From NCBI RefSeq assembly GCF_006547145.1, contig NZ_CP041244.1, positions 2,046,001 to 2,110,000 on the forward strand: a DNA stretch of 64,000 nt, given 5' to 3'. Below, in pieces: positions 23,130 to 30,418 of the stretch; within the stretch, counting starts at the first letter, position 1, and the number at the start of each line of letters is the position of its first letter. The stretch is from Actinomadura sp. WMMA1423 (GTDB lineage Bacteria > Actinomycetota > Actinomycetes > Streptosporangiales > Streptosporangiaceae). Under the pieces are notes generated by a model. It saw only the letters and a program-made list of their open reading frames with translations, was not told where the DNA came from and ran no database searches. The translations under genes and the position numbers were made by a program.

Positions 23130-23288
23130 CGTGCCCTCCCTTGGTTCGCCTCCCTAACAATCTCATACCGGGACGAACCATCCCCCGTCCGCCCTTGCCG
23201 GAGACCGGGTCCGGTCCCCGGCAGGCGGACGGGGCGCAGCGGCCGCCTCACCGCTCCGCAGCCGCTCTGTCAGCGCGCGGGGGCCTCG

Positions 23289-24539
23289 TCAGTCCGCGGG
23301 GGCGCTCCAGGCGACGGGGAGGGCGGAGGGGCCGTTGATGACGTGGCCCGGCTTGCGGGTGATCTCGTCCGAGGGCGCCGCCAGGCGCAGGGACGGCAGC
23401 TCGCGGGTCAGCAGTTCGACGGCCGTCACCACCTCCATGTGCCCGAGATGCCGCCCGATGCAGTGGTGCGGCCCGTAGCCGAAGGACAGATGCCGGTTCG
23501 GCGCGCGCCCGAAGTCCATGCGGTGCGGGTCGGTGAACACGCGCGGGTCGCAGTTGGCGGCGTCGTGGGAGGGGATGACGAGGTCCCCGGGCCGGAGCCG
23601 CTCTCCGCTCGGCAGCGTCACCTCGCGGGTGACCCTGCGCGGCAGGTCGTCCGCCGCGGTCGTGGAGAACAGGCGCTCCAGCTCGGTGACGGCGCCGGGG
23701 ACCGCCTCGGGGTGGGCGGTGAGGTAGGCGTAGGCGGTCTCGTGGCCCTCGTAGGGGTGGGTGAGCAGGACGTGGATCTGCGTGCCGATGCTGCTCGCCA
23801 CCGTCTCCCAGCCGCCGAGCACCAGCGTCAGCGGCAGCTTGACCTGCCGGTCGAACGGCAGGTGCGCGGCACCGGAGGCGACCTGGGAGAGCAGGTCCTC
23901 GGACGGGTCGCGCCGCCGCTCCTCCACCAGGCCGCTCAGGTAGCCGACCATCGCCATCTGCGCGTCGGCCGCGTCGACGCGGGTCTGCGCGCTGGTGCCG
24001 AGGAAGGCGTCGCCCCACGCGTGGAAGCGCAGCCGGTCCTCCCGCGGCAGCCCCATCATGTCGCAGATCAGGTCGAGCGAGAACGGCAGCGCGAAGGCGG
24101 TGACGAGGTCGGCGGGCTCCTCGCCGGCGAGCATCTCCGCCAGCTGCGCGGCGGCCCGCTCCCGCGCCTTGTGCCGCAGCCTCTCGGTGGCCTGCGGCGA
24201 GAACCAGTCCCTGACGGCGCCGCGGACGGCCGCGTGCCCGTCCAGGTCCAGGCCGAGCATCGTCCCCTCGAGGTCGACGGCGTCGGCGTCGAGGGCGGCC
24301 TCCCGCGAGAACGCCTCCTGGTTGCGCAGCACCTGCTCGACGTCGTGGTAGCGCGTGACGAGCTTGGCGGTGGTCCCATCGTGGCGCCGCACCTCGGCGA
24401 CGCCGGTGCCGGTCTCGCGGATCTCGTGGTAACGCGCGTTCTTGTGCAGCCCCGGCCGGTTGACGCCGTCGGCGTCGCTGTCCAGCGGGTGCGGGATGTG
24501 GTCGGGCGCGGACTGCTCCGGGGCGGCGTCGAGGGCCAT
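23289..24539 (-). CDS. Cytochrome P450
   Basis: A 416-aa soluble bacterial P450. The haem-ligand motif is FGYGPHHCIGRHLGHME (Cys near residue 355). The I-helix oxygen-activation motif is LGGWET, an AGxxT variant with Gly in the first position and Trp inserted. The ExxR pair lies in TELERLFS. No ferredoxin or ferredoxin reductase gene is immediately adjacent. Such enzymes commonly hydroxylate polyketide, terpene or steroid skeletons; the substrate is unknown. Confidence 0.95.
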   Translation of the reverse strand: MALDAAPEQSAPDHIPHPLDSDADGVNRPGLHKNARYHEIRETGTGVAEVRRHDGTTAKLVTRYHDVEQVLRNQEAFSREAALDADAVDLEGTMLGLDLDGHAAVRGAVRDWFSPQATERLRHKARERAAAQLAEMLAGEEPADLVTAFALPFSLDLICDMMGLPREDRLRFHAWGDAFLGTSAQTRVDAADAQMAMVGYLSGLVEERRRDPSEDLLSQVASGAAHLPFDRQVKLPLTLVLGGWETVASSIGTQIHVLLTHPYEGHETAYAYLTAHPEAVPGAVTELERLFSTTAADDLPRRVTREVTLPSGERLRPGDLVIPSHDAANCDPRVFTDPHRMDFGRAPNRHLSFGYGPHHCIGRHLGHMEVVTAVELLTRELPSLRLAAPSDEITRKPGHVINGPSALPVAWSAPAD

Positions 24540-24658
24540 CCGGCGGATCCCTTCGTCGTACGGACGCGGCGGGGCACGCTGGCCGGACCTTCACCTGCAG
24601 GCCAGACGAAACCCACATTTCGGAATGCCTGCCAGAAGGATTTCCACGGCCGCGCCGA

Positions 24659-25879
24659 TCACAAACCCATGATCGTCCCGCTGGCGCGCAGGGCCTCGAC
24701 GCGCTCGGGGGGCAGGGCCAGGACGTCCCGGAGCACCTCGCCGGTGTGCTCGCCGAGGGCCGGGGCGGGGACCGGGGGCGGGGAGGCGTCGCCGAGCCGC
24801 ACCGGTGAGCCCGGGGCCAGGTGCGGGCCGACGCCCGGCTGGTCGAGCGGCGCCATGAGCGGCTCGTCGCGCAGCCCGGCGGCCACCTCGGCGAAGTCGC
24901 GGTAGCGGGACCACAGGACGGACGTCCCCTTCAGCCCGGACGCGACCTGCTCGCAGGTGCGGGACGCGAACCACGACGCGAGCACGCCCCCGAGCGCCTC
25001 GCGGTGGCCGTAGCGGTCGGCGGCGCGGCTGAAGTCGGCGCCGAGGGCGCGTTCGAGGGCCGCGACCACCTCGCCGAGGCCGGTCGCGTCCACGAGGTCG
25101 CGCCAGTGCCTGGCGGTGAGGATCGCGACCATGACCCGTCCGTCCGCCGAGGCGAAGTCGCGTCCGAAGTCGCCGAAGAGGTGGTTCCCCAGGCGTGCCC
25201 TGGAATCGCCGAGCTGGGCCTCGGCGAGGTACCCGAGGTTCCCCGCGGTGGCCAGGGCGACGTCCTGCAGCGCGACCTGGATCCGGGTGCCCTCGCCGGT
25301 GCGCAGCCGGTGCCGCTCCGCCGCGAGCAGCCCCACGGCCATGTAGAGGCCGCACGCGACGTCCCAGGCGGGCAGCACGTGGTTGACGGGAGCCTCCAGG
25401 CCCGCCGGCCCCGTGATCGACGGGAACCCCATGGCGGCGTTCACCGTGTAGTCGACGGCGTTGCCGCCGTCCCGCGTCCCCTGGAGCCGGACGTGGATCA
25501 GGTCGGGGCGCGCGGCCTTCAGCTCCTCGTAGCCCAGCCCCGGCCGCGGCGGCGCGTTGGTGAGGACGACGCCCGCGCCCGCGACGAGCCCGGCGACGAG
25601 ATCGCGCCCCTCGGGCGAGCGCAGGTCGACGGCGACCGAGCGCTTGCCCTTGTTCAGCCCGGCCCAGTAGAGGCTCCGCCCGGACGGCGCGAGCGGCCAC
25701 CGGTCGATGTCGGGCCCGCCGCCGATCTGGTCGACGCGGATGACGTCCGCGCCGAGCTGCGCCAGGGTCATCCCGCCGAGGGGGGTCGCGACGAAGCTGG
25801 ACAGCTCGATGACGCGCATGCCGTCCAGGGGCGGCGGGGCGGTCGGCCGCGGGCCGGTGGGCGCCGGTAGGTCTGCCAT
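24659..25879 (-). CDS. Type III (CaiB/BaiF) CoA transferase, resembling mesaconyl-CoA C1-C4 CoA transferase
   Basis: The 406-aa protein shows the class III fold signatures near the N-terminus: GMRVIELSSFVATPLGGM and QLGADVIRVDQIGGG. The catalytic Asp is expected in VLPAWDVACG. From memory of the Chloroflexus 2-methylfumaryl-CoA isomerase (Mct), the blocks PLGGMTLAQLGADVIR, GGG-D--RWP, VDYTVN, VNHVLPAWD and LGEHT are shared, which is closer than typical for this large family. No other 3-hydroxypropionate cycle gene is nearby, so the physiological substrate may differ. Confidence 0.9.
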   Translation of the reverse strand: MADLPAPTGPRPTAPPPLDGMRVIELSSFVATPLGGMTLAQLGADVIRVDQIGGGPDIDRWPLAPSGRSLYWAGLNKGKRSVAVDLRSPEGRDLVAGLVAGAGVVLTNAPPRPGLGYEELKAARPDLIHVRLQGTRDGGNAVDYTVNAAMGFPSITGPAGLEAPVNHVLPAWDVACGLYMAVGLLAAERHRLRTGEGTRIQVALQDVALATAGNLGYLAEAQLGDSRARLGNHLFGDFGRDFASADGRVMVAILTARHWRDLVDATGLGEVVAALERALGADFSRAADRYGHREALGGVLASWFASRTCEQVASGLKGTSVLWSRYRDFAEVAAGLRDEPLMAPLDQPGVGPHLAPGSPVRLGDASPPPVPAPALGEHTGEVLRDVLALPPERVEALRASGTIMGL

Positions 25880-25926
25880 CCGGCATGTCTACCAACCGCC
25901 CTCCCCCGCGCCGGGAGCCAGGGTGG

Positions 25927-25976
25927 GATCGCGCCGGCGGGGCCGGCTCGGGGGGTGCGGCCCCGCCGGCGCGATC
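25927..25976. terminator. Strong hairpin 1 downstream of the HEPN gene
   Basis: An 18-bp perfect inverted repeat (25927-25944 with 25959-25976, arm GATCGCGCCGGCGGGGCC) encloses a 14-nt loop. It lies 3' of the leftward HEPN gene and 5' of the CoA transferase. Confidence 0.8.
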
Positions 25977-25991
25977 GGTCCAGGGAGACGC

Positions 25992-26045
25992 CGCCGGAGG
26001 ACGGACGCCGCCGCCCGTGGCGGGGCGGCGTCCCGTCCTCCGGCG
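25992..26045. terminator. Strong hairpin 2 downstream of the HEPN gene
   Basis: A second long hairpin: CGCCGGAGGACGG followed by ACGCCGCC pairs with GGCGGCGT and CCGTCCTCCGGCG at 26024-26045, with one bulged base. It sits 44 nt after the stop of the HEPN gene. Together with hairpin 1 it forms a tandem terminator insulating the CoA transferase gene. Confidence 0.75.
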
Positions 26046-26088
26046 GGAGGCCGGCCCGGGGAGGGAATGGGACGGCCTCGGTGATGGC

Positions 26089-26592
26089 TCAGCCGGCCTC
26101 GGGCACGGGCAGCGTGGGCTGCCCGTCGATGCCGAGGGTGTCCTCGACGAGGGTGACGAAGACCTCGGCGTCGTGGAGGAGCTCCTCCGCCTCGCGCGGG
26201 GTCACGGCGCGCGGGAGGCCCGCCTCGGCGGCGGCGCGCTTGTCGGCGCCGGCGGCGAAGAAGGCGGCCCATTCGCGCAGGGCGGGCTCGGCCTCGGGCA
26301 GCAGCACCCAGACGCTGCGCGGGCGGCCCCGGCGGTGGGTCTCCAGGGGCTCCCGGGACGCCAGGACGGCGGCGGCGGCGCGCAGCGCCGCCAGGTGGGC
26401 GCACACGTAGCGGACGGCGGGCGAGGTGGCCTCGGCCGCCTCGGCGAGGCCCATGCGGGCGGCGTGCAGCTGCCCGACGGCCGTGTGCGCCGGGCGCGGC
26501 GCGGGCATCGGGCGGTGGCGTGGGCGAGGACTCGGGGACGGGACGGACTGGGCTGCGGAGTGGATCCCGCGTGCGGTCATCGTTCCGGACAT
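26089..26592 (-). CDS. SAV_6107-type HEPN domain protein
   Basis: A 167-aa helical protein resembling the SAV_6107 family of actinobacterial HEPN proteins: HLAALRAAAAVLASREP, then RRGRPRSVWVLLPEAEP, then LREWAAFFAAGADKRAAAEAG and LLHDAEVFVTLVEDTLG. The canonical HEPN RNase motif R-x4-6-H is not clearly present, so nuclease activity is doubtful. The start is ATG 26592 with GAAGGAGG before it; the first 45 residues are Pro/Arg/Ser-rich and probably flexible. An SOS-box-like palindrome lies in its promoter, suggesting DNA-damage control. Confidence 0.85.
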   Translation of the reverse strand: MSGTMTARGIHSAAQSVPSPSPRPRHRPMPAPRPAHTAVGQLHAARMGLAEAAEATSPAVRYVCAHLAALRAAAAVLASREPLETHRRGRPRSVWVLLPEAEPALREWAAFFAAGADKRAAAEAGLPRAVTPREAEELLHDAEVFVTLVEDTLGIDGQPTLPVPEAG

Positions 26593-26724
26593 GACTGCCT
26601 CCTTCCGGGGCTCGGGCCGGCCGGGCGGAGAGCTTCCCCTCACTCCGCCCGGCCGTCCGTCCCGCCGAAACACCGCGATCGGCGGGGACGTCGCCCTGGC
26701 GCGGGCCGCGAGTCCCGCACCACA

Positions 26725-26740
26725 TCGAACATAAGTTCGA
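26725..26740. promoter_or_regulatory. SOS (LexA) box-like operator
   Basis: TCGAACATAAGTTCGA is two perfect 6-bp half sites TCGAAC/GTTCGA around a 4-nt core, matching the actinobacterial LexA box. It lies just downstream of the predicted -10 of the HEPN gene, where bound LexA would block transcription. Confidence 0.75.
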
Positions 26741-26750
26741 CGCGCTTCAC

Positions 26751-26779
26751 AGTAAACCGCCCTGACGGCGATTCGTCAA
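26751..26779 (-). promoter_or_regulatory. Promoter of the HEPN gene
   Basis: Read leftward: TTGACG (26779-26774), a 17-nt spacer, and TTTACT (26756-26751). This is one of the most canonical promoters in the window. It is flanked by a palindrome on the upstream side and the SOS-like box on the downstream side. Confidence 0.7.
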
Positions 26780-26794
26780 CGTGTTCGAACACGT
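26779..26794. promoter_or_regulatory. 16-bp perfect palindrome adjoining the -35 element
   Basis: ACGTGTTCGAACACGT is a perfect palindrome that touches the -35 hexamer of the HEPN promoter. It contains the GTTCGAAC inversion of the LexA half sites, with no spacer, so it could bind a different repressor or activator. Confidence 0.5.
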
Positions 26795-26852
26795 GGCGTA
26801 TCCCCCAGGTCAGAGGGGTTGACGGCGGCACGGCGGCGAGCCCGGCCGGCGG

Positions 26853-27641
26853 CTAGCGAGGCCGCCTGACGTGCACGGGGACGCCCGTCCCGACCAGGCC
26901 CGGGAAGTACTCGGCGATGTGCATCGGCATGCGGACGCAGCCGTGCGACGCCGGATACCTCGGCACGTCCAGAGCGCCGTGGAAGGCGATGCCGCCGTTG
27001 AAGTAGATGGGGTTGTAGAGCTGCCCCAGCGGCGAGGTCTCCCAGCCGGAGGCGCGGCGCCCCGTCCGGAAGTCGCCCGTGCCGGTGGTGGCGTAGCGGC
27101 AGCGCGCGACGGTGGCGCCCCGGTCCTTGGCGCAGTAGTACTCCCCCGACCCCGACGAGACGTGCGTGATGAGCCGCGGGCCGCCGTTCTTGTAGAGGAC
27201 GAGGTACTGCCGCTTCAGGTCCACGTCGACGCGGTTCTTCTCGCGCTTCTTGGCCACCGGGACGGGCTCCTTGGGAGCGTCCAGGGCCTTCCAGAACGAC
27301 GTTGTCAGGGTGCTCTTCTGCTTGAGCCGGTTCACCGCCTGGAAGGCCCACACCGCCGTCTCCGTGGACGGCCCGTACTTCCCGTCCGCCTTGCCCGGGT
27401 CGTAGTGCAGTTCCTTGAGGCGGCGCTGGAGCGCCTCGACGTCGGGCCCCTTGGCGCCCGGTTTCAGCTTGCGGTGCGCCGGGCTGGGCTTGGGTGTCGC
27501 CGGCGCCTTGGACGGCGACGCCTCCGGCGCCACCTTCGACGGGGCGGGGGCCGCCGCGTCGGTGTCGTTGCAGCCCGTCAGGGCGACGGCCGCGATGAGT
27601 AGAACCGCGCTCTTCCGCACGTCGATCGGTCTCCCTCGCAT
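26853..27641 (-). CDS. L,D-transpeptidase lipoprotein with peptidoglycan-binding domain
   Basis: Cross-links or modifies peptidoglycan outside the membrane. The signal peptide ends in the lipobox VALTGC (Cys about residue 24), so it is a lipoprotein. A Pro/Ser/Lys linker is followed by a PG_binding_1 repeat (PDVEALQRRLKELHYDPG, then GKYGPSTETAVWAFQ). The C-terminal YkuD domain has IAFHGALDVPRYPASHGCVRMP with the catalytic His and Cys. ATG 27641 and GTG 27620 are both possible starts; the second gives a shorter, more typical signal peptide. Confidence 0.93.
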   Translation of the reverse strand: MRGRPIDVRKSAVLLIAAVALTGCNDTDAAAPAPSKVAPEASPSKAPATPKPSPAHRKLKPGAKGPDVEALQRRLKELHYDPGKADGKYGPSTETAVWAFQAVNRLKQKSTLTTSFWKALDAPKEPVPVAKKREKNRVDVDLKRQYLVLYKNGGPRLITHVSSGSGEYYCAKDRGATVARCRYATTGTGDFRTGRRASGWETSPLGQLYNPIYFNGGIAFHGALDVPRYPASHGCVRMPMHIAEYFPGLVGTGVPVHVRRPR

Positions 27642-27664
27642 GCACTGACCTTAAAGTTCTACCC

Positions 27665-28129
27665 ATGCATCCGAACGCCGAAATCGTCGCGAAGGCTCTG
27701 CTCGATCTGGGCGCGGCGGGGGCCGTCGTCGAGCTTCCCGACTCCGCGCGGACGGCGCAGGCCGCCGCGGAGCAGCTGGGCTGCGAGGTCGGCGCGATCG
27801 CCAACAGCCTGGTGTTCGACGCCGACGGGTCGCCGCTGCTGGTGCTGACCAGCGGCGCGCACCGCGTCGACACGGTGAAGGTCGCGGCGCTCGTGGGCGC
27901 GGCGAAGGTGCGGCGGGCGACGCCGGAGTTCGTCCGGGAGGCGACCGGCCAGCCGATCGGGGGCGTCGCGCCGATCGGCCATCCGTCGCCGGTCCGCACG
28001 CTGGTGGACGTCTGGCTCGACAGGTACGACGAGGTGTGGGCGGCGGGCGGGCACCCGCACACCGTCTTCCCCACGTCGTACGGCGAACTGCTGAGGATCA
28101 CCGGGGGCACCCCCGCGGAGGTCGAGTGA
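27665..28129 (+). CDS. YbaK/EbsC-type aminoacyl-tRNA deacylase
   Basis: Probably hydrolyses mischarged Cys-tRNA(Pro) or a related tRNA. The 154-aa protein follows the YbaK/ProX pattern: GCEVGAIANSLVFDADG, then LVLTSGAHRVDTVKVA, then the substrate-loop GQPIGGVAPIGHP and the closing GGHPHTVFPTSY. It diverges from the L,D-transpeptidase gene with only 23 bp between starts. TAAAGT lies 7 nt before the ATG, so the transcript is probably leaderless. Confidence 0.92.
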   Translation: MHPNAEIVAKALLDLGAAGAVVELPDSARTAQAAAEQLGCEVGAIANSLVFDADGSPLLVLTSGAHRVDTVKVAALVGAAKVRRATPEFVREATGQPIGGVAPIGHPSPVRTLVDVWLDRYDEVWAAGGHPHTVFPTSYGELLRITGGTPAEVE

Positions 28130-28177
28130 ACCAGTGGCCCAGTGGCCCAGAGGGTGGAGATGGGGAGAGGCGGAGTG

Positions 28178-28528
28178 ATGGAACTGTGGCACAACCCGCG
28201 CTGCTCGAAGAGCCGCGCCGCCAAGGCCGCGCTGGACGAGGCCGGTGTGGAGTACACCGAGCGCCGGTACCTGGACCGCCCGCCCACGGCACGGGAGCTG
28301 GACGAGGTCCTCGCCCGGATCGGCGCCGAGCCGTGGGACGTGGCCAGGCTGAACGAGCCGGTCGCCAAGGAGCTCGGGCTCAAGGACCTCGAGCACGACC
28401 GGGCCCGCTGGATCGAGGTCATGGTGGCGAACCCGGTGCTGATCCAGCGTCCGATCGTCGTGGCGGGCGAGACCGCCGTCGTGGCGCGCGATGCCGAATC
28501 GGTGCGCAGGGCACTCGACAGCCAGTGA
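28178..28528 (+). CDS. ArsC/Spx-family thioredoxin-fold reductase
   Basis: The 116-aa protein begins ELWHNPRCSKSRAAKAAL; the CxxS motif (C-S-K-S) is the single-cysteine active site of glutaredoxin-linked arsenate reductases. RPPTARELDEVLARIG and NPVLIQRPIVV are family signatures. Without ars genes nearby, arsenate reduction is uncertain; YffB-like members have no known substrate. An in-frame extension of 12 codons upstream is possible, but ATG 28178 preceded by GGAGAGGCGGAG fits the domain boundary. Confidence 0.9.
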   Translation: MELWHNPRCSKSRAAKAALDEAGVEYTERRYLDRPPTARELDEVLARIGAEPWDVARLNEPVAKELGLKDLEHDRARWIEVMVANPVLIQRPIVVAGETAVVARDAESVRRALDSQ

Positions 28529-28584
28529 CACGGGTGTGATTCTGGGGAGTCGGGAAGCGGCGAAGGGCGGCCTCCGGAGGGGTG

Positions 28585-29427
28585 ATGGCGGCGCAGATGC
28601 GGACGGGTCCGGCGGCGCGCGACCCTGAGTTCCGGGGGATCGACCCGCCCGCGCTCAACCAGGTGATCAGGCAGCTCCAGGACGCGCAGAACGCGATCCA
28701 GGGCTGGTTGAACGGCCATCGCCCGCCGCCCGGCGTCTCCGCGGCCGGGTACCGGCAGGCCGACGAGGTGGCGCGGTGGGCCGCCGAGCAGCTCGGGATG
28801 CTGACACGCCGGTACAACTTCGCGGTGACCCATCCCTCCCCCGGCGGCGGCGTCGACGTGCCGCCGGCGCCCGCCCCGGCTCCGTCGCCGCGCGGGACCG
28901 GCGGCGGCCCGGTGGGGACGCCGCGCCCGGTGAAGGCGCCGCCGCACCGGACCGCGCCCGCGAAGGCGGTGCCCGAGCCGACCCCGCACGGCGCCGGCGG
29001 TCTCGGCGACTTTCCCGATCGGCCCGCCGCGGCCCGCGCCGCGAGGACCGACGCACTTGCCGTGAAGGCGTCGCTCCAGGACGGCCGCCCCGTCCCGGAC
29101 TCGGTGTGGAGGCATCTGATCGCCAACGCGGGCGACCCCGACTACACCGAGAAGCTGTACGAGCGGCTCGGCCCGGCGTCCGCCGCCGAACTGCTGAAGG
29201 CCGCTCAGGGGGACAGGGCGAGGCTGATGGCCGTGCAGCAGTCCATCGGCACGTCCAGCCACCACCTGCCGATGGACGTGAGGTGGCTGCGCGCCTTCCT
29301 GGCCGAGGCCGACGGCGCCGGGGTCCGCCCCGTCGCCGTCCAGGTGCTCCTCGGCGCGGACATGAGCGCCCGCACCCGCGAGGCGATCGCCAAGCTCGAC
29401 CTGCACCCGTCCACCGCCACCGCCTGA
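28585..29427 (+). CDS. WXG100-like protein with Pro-rich linker and conserved C-terminal domain
   Basis: This 281-aa protein has an N-terminal helical hairpin-like domain (residues 15-80; helix, WLNG turn, helix) similar in layout to WXG100/ESX proteins. A Pro/Ala-rich linker (about 90-130) follows, then a domain containing DYTEKLYERLGPASAAELL, a pattern I have seen in actinobacterial WXG100-associated proteins. No signal peptide is seen. It is followed by a small protein of similar style, so the pair may be substrates of a type VII (ESX) secretion system. No EccC-like ATPase is in the window. Function not established. Confidence 0.7.
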   Translation: MAAQMRTGPAARDPEFRGIDPPALNQVIRQLQDAQNAIQGWLNGHRPPPGVSAAGYRQADEVARWAAEQLGMLTRRYNFAVTHPSPGGGVDVPPAPAPAPSPRGTGGGPVGTPRPVKAPPHRTAPAKAVPEPTPHGAGGLGDFPDRPAAARAARTDALAVKASLQDGRPVPDSVWRHLIANAGDPDYTEKLYERLGPASAAELLKAAQGDRARLMAVQQSIGTSSHHLPMDVRWLRAFLAEADGAGVRPVAVQVLLGADMSARTREAIAKLDLHPSTATA

Positions 29428-29472
29428 AAAGCCGACACCGCCTGAAAAGCCGACACCGCCTGAGAGGTCGCC
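29419..29472 (+). repeat. 18-bp tandem repeats spanning the junction of the WXG100-like pair
   Basis: ACCGCCTGAAAAGCCGAC occurs at 29419-29436 and 29437-29454, and a diverged copy ends at 29472. Each carries TGA in the same frame, so the upstream gene ends in three consecutive in-frame stops. The downstream gene begins at the next base. Confidence 0.8.
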
Positions 29473-29805
29473 ATGGCCGCTCCACCGCCTCCCGGCAGCC
29501 TGCCCCCGCCGATCAGCGGCGCCGCGGCGGCCCGGCTCTCCCCGGCCGAGCAGCCGAATCCGGAGTACCAGCAGCTCTACCAGGCGTACGCGGACGCCTA
29601 CGGCAGCATCGACCGGCTCCGGCGGGCTCTGGACGCGCCCGTGCGGACGCTCGGCGGGACGGACGCGTGGCTCGGCCCGGAGGCGCGGGAATGGGGCGGG
29701 CAGCTCGACGCCAACCGCGGGACGCTGCGGAAGGCCGCCGACCGGATCCTCTGGGACCTCTACGATCGGCTCTCCGCCACCCAGCGGACGGTCACGCGGG
29801 TCTAG
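29473..29805 (+). CDS. Small WXG100-like protein, 110 aa
   Basis: A Pro-rich N-terminus precedes two predicted helices with the sequence DAWLGPEAREWGGQLDANRG between them; the W-x-G-like turn and Trp spacing suit an ESX-type helical hairpin. ATG 29473 follows GAGAGG. It forms a likely two-gene unit with the 281-aa protein upstream and precedes a GNAT gene by 10 nt. Partnering is inference from position and shape. Confidence 0.65.
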   Translation: MAAPPPPGSLPPPISGAAAARLSPAEQPNPEYQQLYQAYADAYGSIDRLRRALDAPVRTLGGTDAWLGPEAREWGGQLDANRGTLRKAADRILWDLYDRLSATQRTVTRV

Positions 29806-29815
29806 TCTCTGTCGG

Positions 29816-30418
29816 GTGAGGGACCCGAAGCTGCGCGAGATCGACGAACGCGCCTTCCTACGCAGGCTGAGCCCCATGCTGGACGTGTACGCGGCAGCGA
29901 TGGAGCCGCCGAACGAGCAGCTCCCGGGCCGGCACACCATCATGGAGCGGCACGCCTCGTATCCGGGGTTCCGGGCGTTCGTGGCCGAGCGGCGGGGCGC
30001 GCTGCCCGTCATGCCGGCGCCCGTCCAGGGCTTCGCCTACGGGTTCCACGGAGCACGCGGCCAGTGGTGGCACGACGTCGTCCACCAGGCGCTCTCCGAC
30101 CGGGAGGGGCCCGAGCACGCCGAGTCGTGGCTGGAGGACGCCTTCGAGGTCGCCGAGCTGCACGTCCACCCGCAGGCGCAGGGCAGGGGCCTCGGCCGCG
30201 CGCTCCTCAACGCCCTGTGCGGGGGGCGGCCGGAGCGCACGGTCGTGCTGTCGACGCTCGACAGGCGGCCCGACACCCCGGCGCGCAACCTCTACCGCTC
30301 GGTCGGCATGGTCGACCTGCTGACCGACTTCGAGTTCCCGGGCGGCGGGCCCCGCTACGCGGTGATGGGCGGGACGCTGCCCCTCGCGCCGTACCCGGCG
30401 CCGTCCAGCAGCGAGTAG
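29816..30418 (+). CDS. GNAT-family N-acetyltransferase
   Basis: The acetyl-CoA motif A reads VHPQAQGRGLGRALLNAL at roughly residues 117-134, preceded by the beta-4 strand VAELHV. The C-terminal NLYRSVGMVDL matches motif B. The acceptor substrate is unknown. GTG 29816 is preceded at 7 nt by TAGTCT, which overlaps the stop of the gene before, so a leaderless transcript is possible. Its last 64 bp overlap the 3' end of convergent metF. Confidence 0.88.
   Translation: MRDPKLREIDERAFLRRLSPMLDVYAAAMEPPNEQLPGRHTIMERHASYPGFRAFVAERRGALPVMPAPVQGFAYGFHGARGQWWHDVVHQALSDREGPEHAESWLEDAFEVAELHVHPQAQGRGLGRALLNALCGGRPERTVVLSTLDRRPDTPARNLYRSVGMVDLLTDFEFPGGGPRYAVMGGTLPLAPYPAPSSSE

Noticed and set aside
26776..30012. 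1078-aa leftward open frame
   Set aside because: It crosses several well-supported genes on both strands in the wrong frame and shows no family motif.
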